Shown here: positions 44,122-47,505 of the stretch, in pieces
How the letters are laid out: the number at the start of each line of letters is the position of its first letter
How positions within the stretch are numbered: position 1 is the first letter of the stretch
NCBI GenBank assembly: GCA_035554115.1
Contig: DATMIW010000003.1
Span: 1 to 47,505 of the forward strand
Reading direction: 5' to 3'
Length of the DNA stretch: 47,505 bases
Source of the DNA: CAXTSE01 sp035554115
GTDB taxonomy: Bacteria; Actinomycetota; Actinomycetes; Actinomycetales; Microbacteriaceae
Translations under genes and position numbers: made by a program
Notes under the pieces: generated by a model
Database searches by the model: none
Seen by the model: the letters and a program-made list of their open reading frames with translations, nothing else
What the model was told of the DNA's origin: nothing

Positions 44122-45123
44122 CTACTCCTCGTCGAGCCGGGCGACGTATTCCGTAAGCCATTTCACAATGGCCGGACGAATATCGGTCATGCCCTTGTAG
44201 TCGACCATGTCCTGCGGAACCTCTTCGACAACCGACAGCGTCTGTCGGGCCCAGGATGGTACGCGCGCGAGATCACGCAGAGAGAGGAGGCGCGTCGAAA
44301 TCAGGAACATCACGGCATTGCTTTCGGCAAGGCGGATGAAGTGCTGGATTTCGATACGAATATGCACGCGATCGGCAAATTCGTCGTCGCCGATGTCGTC
44401 CATGAAACTCATGATCGAAGGCAGCCAGTCGGGATACGAATTCATCCCCAGGTCGAGATGACGATCGGGTTGGAACACCCAGTTGAGGCGGCGGTGGTCA
44501 TCTCCCGGCTGCAGGCGCAGCAGGAACTGCTCAGCTCGCACAAAGACACCTTCGGGAACGGCGCGGGGAACCGGGCCGTGCATCCGCTGGAAGTCCATGC
44601 CCACGTTGAACGCCAGCGACCAGCCCGCTGCGAAGGTCACGAGGCCCGCGTCGACCCAGAGATGCCCTTCGCGCTCATCCATCAACACGATGTCTTCGCC
44701 GAGCTGGCGACCGATGTACTCCAGAGGAGGCATGGGCAAGCTCGCGTCATCGCCATAGCGGAAGGTGTCGTCGATGCCAAGCAAGGAGTTGTGCCAGTGA
44801 AGAGAGTCGCCCTCTTCCTCGAGCTGGAAGTGCTCGGGGAACTCCTGAGCTGCCAGCCGCATGAGATGGCGAGCGCCATCCCATGACGCCGGATACATAT
44901 GCGGCAACACCGCATAGCGCGAGTCGTCGCGCGCCATGACCCGTGCGCGCTCCGCGATCTCATGGTGATACTCGTCGGTGACGTTGAGGATCGTGCCACC
45001 CCACGAGCCAACTTCGGTCTTCTGCTCGACCCCGGCCTTCTCGACGTTGGTCGAGTAGCGATAGGTGTCGTGGATGAACGGGTACGTAAACGTTCGAATG
45101 GCGTCGGATAACACCTCGGTCAC
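44122..45123 (-). CDS. Heme-dependent oxidative N-demethylase (DUF3445 family)
   Basis: A 333-residue member of the DUF3445 (HODM alpha-like) family, the heme oxygenase component of dimethylamine-monooxygenase-type systems. It removes an N-methyl group as formaldehyde using O2 and electrons from the adjacent reductase. Family sequence: AERARVMARDDSRYAVLP, the WDGARHLMRLAAQEFP helix, LVTFAAGWSLAFNVGMDFQR and VHIRIEIQHFIRLAESNAVMF. GTG at 45123 overlaps the reductase stop and has GGAGGTGG upstream. The actual amine substrate is unknown. Confidence 0.86.
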   Translation of the reverse strand: MTEVLSDAIRTFTYPFIHDTYRYSTNVEKAGVEQKTEVGSWGGTILNVTDEYHHEIAERARVMARDDSRYAVLPHMYPASWDGARHLMRLAAQEFPEHFQLEEEGDSLHWHNSLLGIDDTFRYGDDASLPMPPLEYIGRQLGEDIVLMDEREGHLWVDAGLVTFAAGWSLAFNVGMDFQRMHGPVPRAVPEGVFVRAEQFLLRLQPGDDHRRLNWVFQPDRHLDLGMNSYPDWLPSIMSFMDDIGDDEFADRVHIRIEIQHFIRLAESNAVMFLISTRLLSLRDLARVPSWARQTLSVVEEVPQDMVDYKGMTDIRPAIVKWLTEYVARLDEE

Positions 45124-46058
45124 AGGTCCACCTCCAGGAGGTCATCGGCTGCGCGCGATACGCACACCATCATCGAATTGCCGTCTTCTTTCTCGGCCGC
45201 GCCCATCACTAGGTCGCGATGGTCGACGCGACCCGCAATAACGCTGACGCGGCATTCTCCGCACAGCCCTTGCCGGCACAGGTACGGGGCTTTGATGCCG
45301 ATCTCTTCGGCAGCCTCCAGCATCGAAGCACCGGACGGCACCGTGACCGTGCGGCCCGAGCGGGCAAATATCGCCGTGAACGGCTTCCCGGCGTCGAGGG
45401 CGGCACTCGAGAAGGCCTCGGAATGGACTCGCCCCTCGGGCCATGACGCTTCGGCTGCTGCTTGCGCAACACTGTCAATCATCGCCAGCGGCCCACAGGT
45501 GTAAATATGCGTACCAAACGGCTGGGTCGCGAGCACCTGCGGGAATTCGGCCCAGAACTCCGTGCGGCTGGCATATGTGTGCAAGCGATCACCGCACAGC
45601 TCCTGCAGTTCGTCGAGGTGTGCTCCCTGACCGGGCCGGTGTACGTAGTACACGTCAAATGAGTGACCCCAACGGGCATGCCAGCGGGCGTGCGACAGCA
45701 CAGGTGTTACGCCGATTCCCGCGGCGACAAGCACATGATGTTTCGCTATGGCTACGGGAGCGAAGGCGCTCCGCACTCCGGTGCTCGTGACGACCTCGCC
45801 GAGTTGCAGATTGTGCACCCAGAGCGAACCACCGCTGCCCTCGGGCTGCGCAAGTACCGAAATCTGATAGCTCGCCGGCGAACTGTGGTCGCCCACGAGG
45901 GAGTACGAGTTGATCAACTTGTCGGACCACTGGAGCCCGATATTGCTGCCAGGAGCAAAGGACGGCAATGCCTTGCCATCGAGCGGTTCGAGAGTCACCG
46001 TGCGCACCCGACCTGGAAGGTCACGAATCGCCGAGACGCGGAGCTGACGGGAGGTCAT
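45120..46058 (-). CDS. PDR/VanB-type reductase with C-terminal [2Fe-2S] ferredoxin domain
   Basis: A 312-residue electron-transfer protein that passes electrons from NAD(P)H via flavin to a [2Fe-2S] cluster. The flavin motif is NSYSLVG, the nucleotide site is HVLVAAGIGVTPVLSHAR (about 105-122), and the cluster ligands are CRQGLCGECRV (Cx4Cx2C) plus a later Cys (VCVSRA). The ATG at 46058 overlaps the small subunit stop by 4 bp; the longer frame to 46202 is unrelated. It is the obvious electron donor for the heme demethylase encoded next. Confidence 0.9.
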   Translation of the reverse strand: MTSRQLRVSAIRDLPGRVRTVTLEPLDGKALPSFAPGSNIGLQWSDKLINSYSLVGDHSSPASYQISVLAQPEGSGGSLWVHNLQLGEVVTSTGVRSAFAPVAIAKHHVLVAAGIGVTPVLSHARWHARWGHSFDVYYVHRPGQGAHLDELQELCGDRLHTYASRTEFWAEFPQVLATQPFGTHIYTCGPLAMIDSVAQAAAEASWPEGRVHSEAFSSAALDAGKPFTAIFARSGRTVTVPSGASMLEAAEEIGIKAPYLCRQGLCGECRVSVIAGRVDHRDLVMGAAEKEDGNSMMVCVSRAADDLLEVDL

Positions 46059-46639
46059 GCGATGAGGTCCTCCCCATTGGGGGCACCGAGGTACGCCGCA
46101 TGCTGTCGGGAGAAGTGATAGCGCACGTTCAGGCTGGCACCGCAGTTGACGCAGATGATGGCATCTCCGACAGCCGCCTCCGCGGGCTGGACGATGCGGC
46201 AATAGCCACAGAAGACACGTCGTGTTGCGCCCTCGGGCAGGTACCCTTCGGCGACATCGGTGCTGTGGCTGTCAATCTCTCCGCTGACAGCTCCGGCACG
46301 GCCGAGGATCGATTCCGCGCGCATAACGTCTTGCTCGGGGCCCACGACCACGAAACGCACGCCCACGAGCTGGCGCTCGATGAGCGACATGAGGCTGGCG
46401 TCAAACCCATCCCCCCAGGCCGATTCCTCGACGAGAATCTCGGTGGGAACCTTGGCGCCCGCGAACAGTTCGCGCAGCTGTGCCGCCGCATCCTCGCCGA
46501 ATCCGATGCCAACGACGGACGAGGCATCGGGCAGGGTCAGCGGAGTGGACGTCCATACCGGCATGGAGGTCTGCTCGAACTGGACGACATCCTCGGCCTT
46601 GTCAGCCTCGCTGAGCCCATATTTTGACTTGGAGTACAT
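46055..46639 (-). CDS. DmmA-like small subunit with zinc-ribbon C-terminus
   Basis: A 194-residue protein that I match to the DmmA family of dimethylamine-monooxygenase subunits. Its last 55 residues hold FCGYCRIVQPAEAAVGD and CVNCGASLNVRYHFSRQHAA, a four-Cys metal site (zinc or iron) plus His residues. The N-terminal 130 residues have alternating strand-like segments without a recognised motif. The ATG at 46639 is 2 bp after the GcvT-like stop and has GGAG upstream. The four-gene order (GcvT-like, small subunit, reductase, DUF3445) mirrors that of dimethylamine-monooxygenase operons as I recall them. The exact subunit role is inferred. Confidence 0.68.
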   Translation of the reverse strand: MYSKSKYGLSEADKAEDVVQFEQTSMPVWTSTPLTLPDASSVVGIGFGEDAAAQLRELFAGAKVPTEILVEESAWGDGFDASLMSLIERQLVGVRFVVVGPEQDVMRAESILGRAGAVSGEIDSHSTDVAEGYLPEGATRRVFCGYCRIVQPAEAAVGDAIICVNCGASLNVRYHFSRQHAAYLGAPNGEDLIA

Positions 46640-46641
46640 CG

Positions 46642-47505
46642 TTAGCTCCGTCGACGGAGACGCTGGGGATCGTGCGCCGGCGTGGCCACAACCTCTGCCT
46701 CAAAATCGTTGCCTCCCACCGAGGCGATGAGACGTGTGCCAACAGTCGCCGCCTCGTTCGCGACACGTACGAGGCTGAGGGTGCGACCACCGAGCGCAGG
46801 AGACGGAACCGCCATCACGACCTCTCCGACGTTTGCGCCGTTGTAGCTCAGCTGGGCACCTTCGAAAACCTCGGGAGCTGCATCGGATGCGACACCCACG
46901 AGACGGACAGGAGCGTCGGCCTTACGCGCGACCAGGGCCTCGCGCCCGCGGAAATCGCCCTTCTCCAGGTCGACCGCGAAGCCGATGCTGCACTCATAGG
47001 GGCTGACGGCGGGGTCGTAATCGACATCGGCCAAAACGAAGCCTGCCTCGATGCGGGCGATCATGAGCGCCCCACCCGAGAACGGCGTAACCCCGAGATC
47101 TGTCTGCGCATACACGGCCGTGTACAGCTTCTCGGCATCCGCGGCACCAATCATGACCTCGTAGCCAAGCTCACCGGTGAACCCGACCCGGAAGATCGAT
47201 GCGGTGACGCCGGCGATCGAAATGTCGGTAAGCAAGCCATAGAACGGAAGGTTCTCATTGGAGAGGTCGGCGTCGGTCAGACGCTGCAACAGTTCACGGC
47301 TCTTCGGGCCCTGAACGGAGAGCACGCCGTAATTCTCACGTCGCTCCTCCACCGTCGTGCCGGCCGGCGCCGCCTGATTCAGGGCGTCAAACACCTCCGG
47401 GTTTCCCCCGATCACGAGCAGCGCGTCGTCACGTAGCACCGACACGGTGACGTCGTCGACCATGCCGCCGTCCTCGTTCACGACCGCGGCGTAGGCGATC
47501 CGGTT
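46642..47505 (-). CDS. GcvT-like (aminomethyltransferase family) protein, N-terminus cut by window edge
   Basis: The C-terminal 287 codons of a tetrahydrofolate-dependent aminomethyltransferase-family protein, entering from the right edge as NRIAYAAVVNEDGGMVDDV. Hallmarks: VLSVQGPKSRELLQRLTD, FRVGFTGELGYEVMIG, ARIEAGFVLADVDYDP and GFAVDLEKGDFRGREAL, then the GCV_T_C barrel (NGANVGEVVMAVPSPALGG). It probably captures formaldehyde from the N-demethylase as methylene-THF, by analogy with the GcvT-like member of the dimethylamine operons. About the first 90-120 residues lie outside the window. Confidence 0.85.
   Translation of the reverse strand, partial: NRIAYAAVVNEDGGMVDDVTVSVLRDDALLVIGGNPEVFDALNQAAPAGTTVEERRENYGVLSVQGPKSRELLQRLTDADLSNENLPFYGLLTDISIAGVTASIFRVGFTGELGYEVMIGAADAEKLYTAVYAQTDLGVTPFSGGALMIARIEAGFVLADVDYDPAVSPYECSIGFAVDLEKGDFRGREALVARKADAPVRLVGVASDAAPEVFEGAQLSYNGANVGEVVMAVPSPALGGRTLSLVRVANEAATVGTRLIASVGGNDFEAEVVATPAHDPQRLRRRS

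Overview
The window is GC-rich chromosomal DNA from an actinobacterium. The RpoB/RpoC sequences, the leaderless-type starts and a dispersed palindromic repeat that encodes VVEPVET-like peptides point to Microbacteriaceae (Micrococcales). The family assignment is inference. No rRNA, tRNA, phage, transposase or CRISPR array was found.

Layout: (1) 1-5711, minus strand: type IV pilus operon pilB-pilT-pilC, then a class III prepilin that runs off the left edge. (2) 5926-7000: two small multi-pass membrane proteins. (3) 7073-14686: rpoB-rpoC with a recognisable promoter, a leader hairpin and a strong terminator. (4) 14814-20171: housekeeping and small-domain genes (spermidine-synthase-like, SprT-like, CGNR, DUF427, SRPBCC-like, DUF1684) and a DEAD-box RNA helicase behind a structured leader. 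(5) 20220-21313: a HEPN/MNT toxin-antitoxin pair whose palindromic operator abuts the start codon. (6) 21377-25487: DUF4916/NUDIX protein, carboxylesterase, MetE-like protein, and a coupled pair of amidohydrolases, one of which has lost metal ligands. (7) 25540-33351: Lhr helicase, Fpg/Nei glycosylase, two membrane proteins, NadE. (8) 33352-36842: a DUF222-HNH nuclease gene behind a near-consensus LexA box, a secreted M23 peptidase, and a degenerate minisatellite. (9) 36843-47505: a minus-strand catabolic cluster with a TetR regulator and an ABM-like protein at its left end.

The catabolic cluster is the most interesting part. In transcription order it encodes a GcvT-like protein (cut by the right edge), a DmmA-like small subunit, a PDR/VanB-type [2Fe-2S] reductase, a DUF3445 heme N-demethylase, an alpha/beta hydrolase, a luciferase-like flavin monooxygenase, an aldehyde dehydrogenase, an ACMSD-type amidohydrolase and a LigM/DesA-like tetrahydrofolate-dependent O-demethylase. 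The combination suggests oxidative N-demethylation and folate-dependent O-demethylation of one methylated, possibly aromatic, compound, with the C1 units captured on tetrahydrofolate. The substrate cannot be read from the sequence.

Recurrent features: many plus-strand transcription units have a TAnnnT-like hexamer 5-6 nt before the start codon, which implies leaderless mRNAs. A roughly 21-35 bp inverted-repeat family occurs between genes and also in frame inside pilT and lhr.
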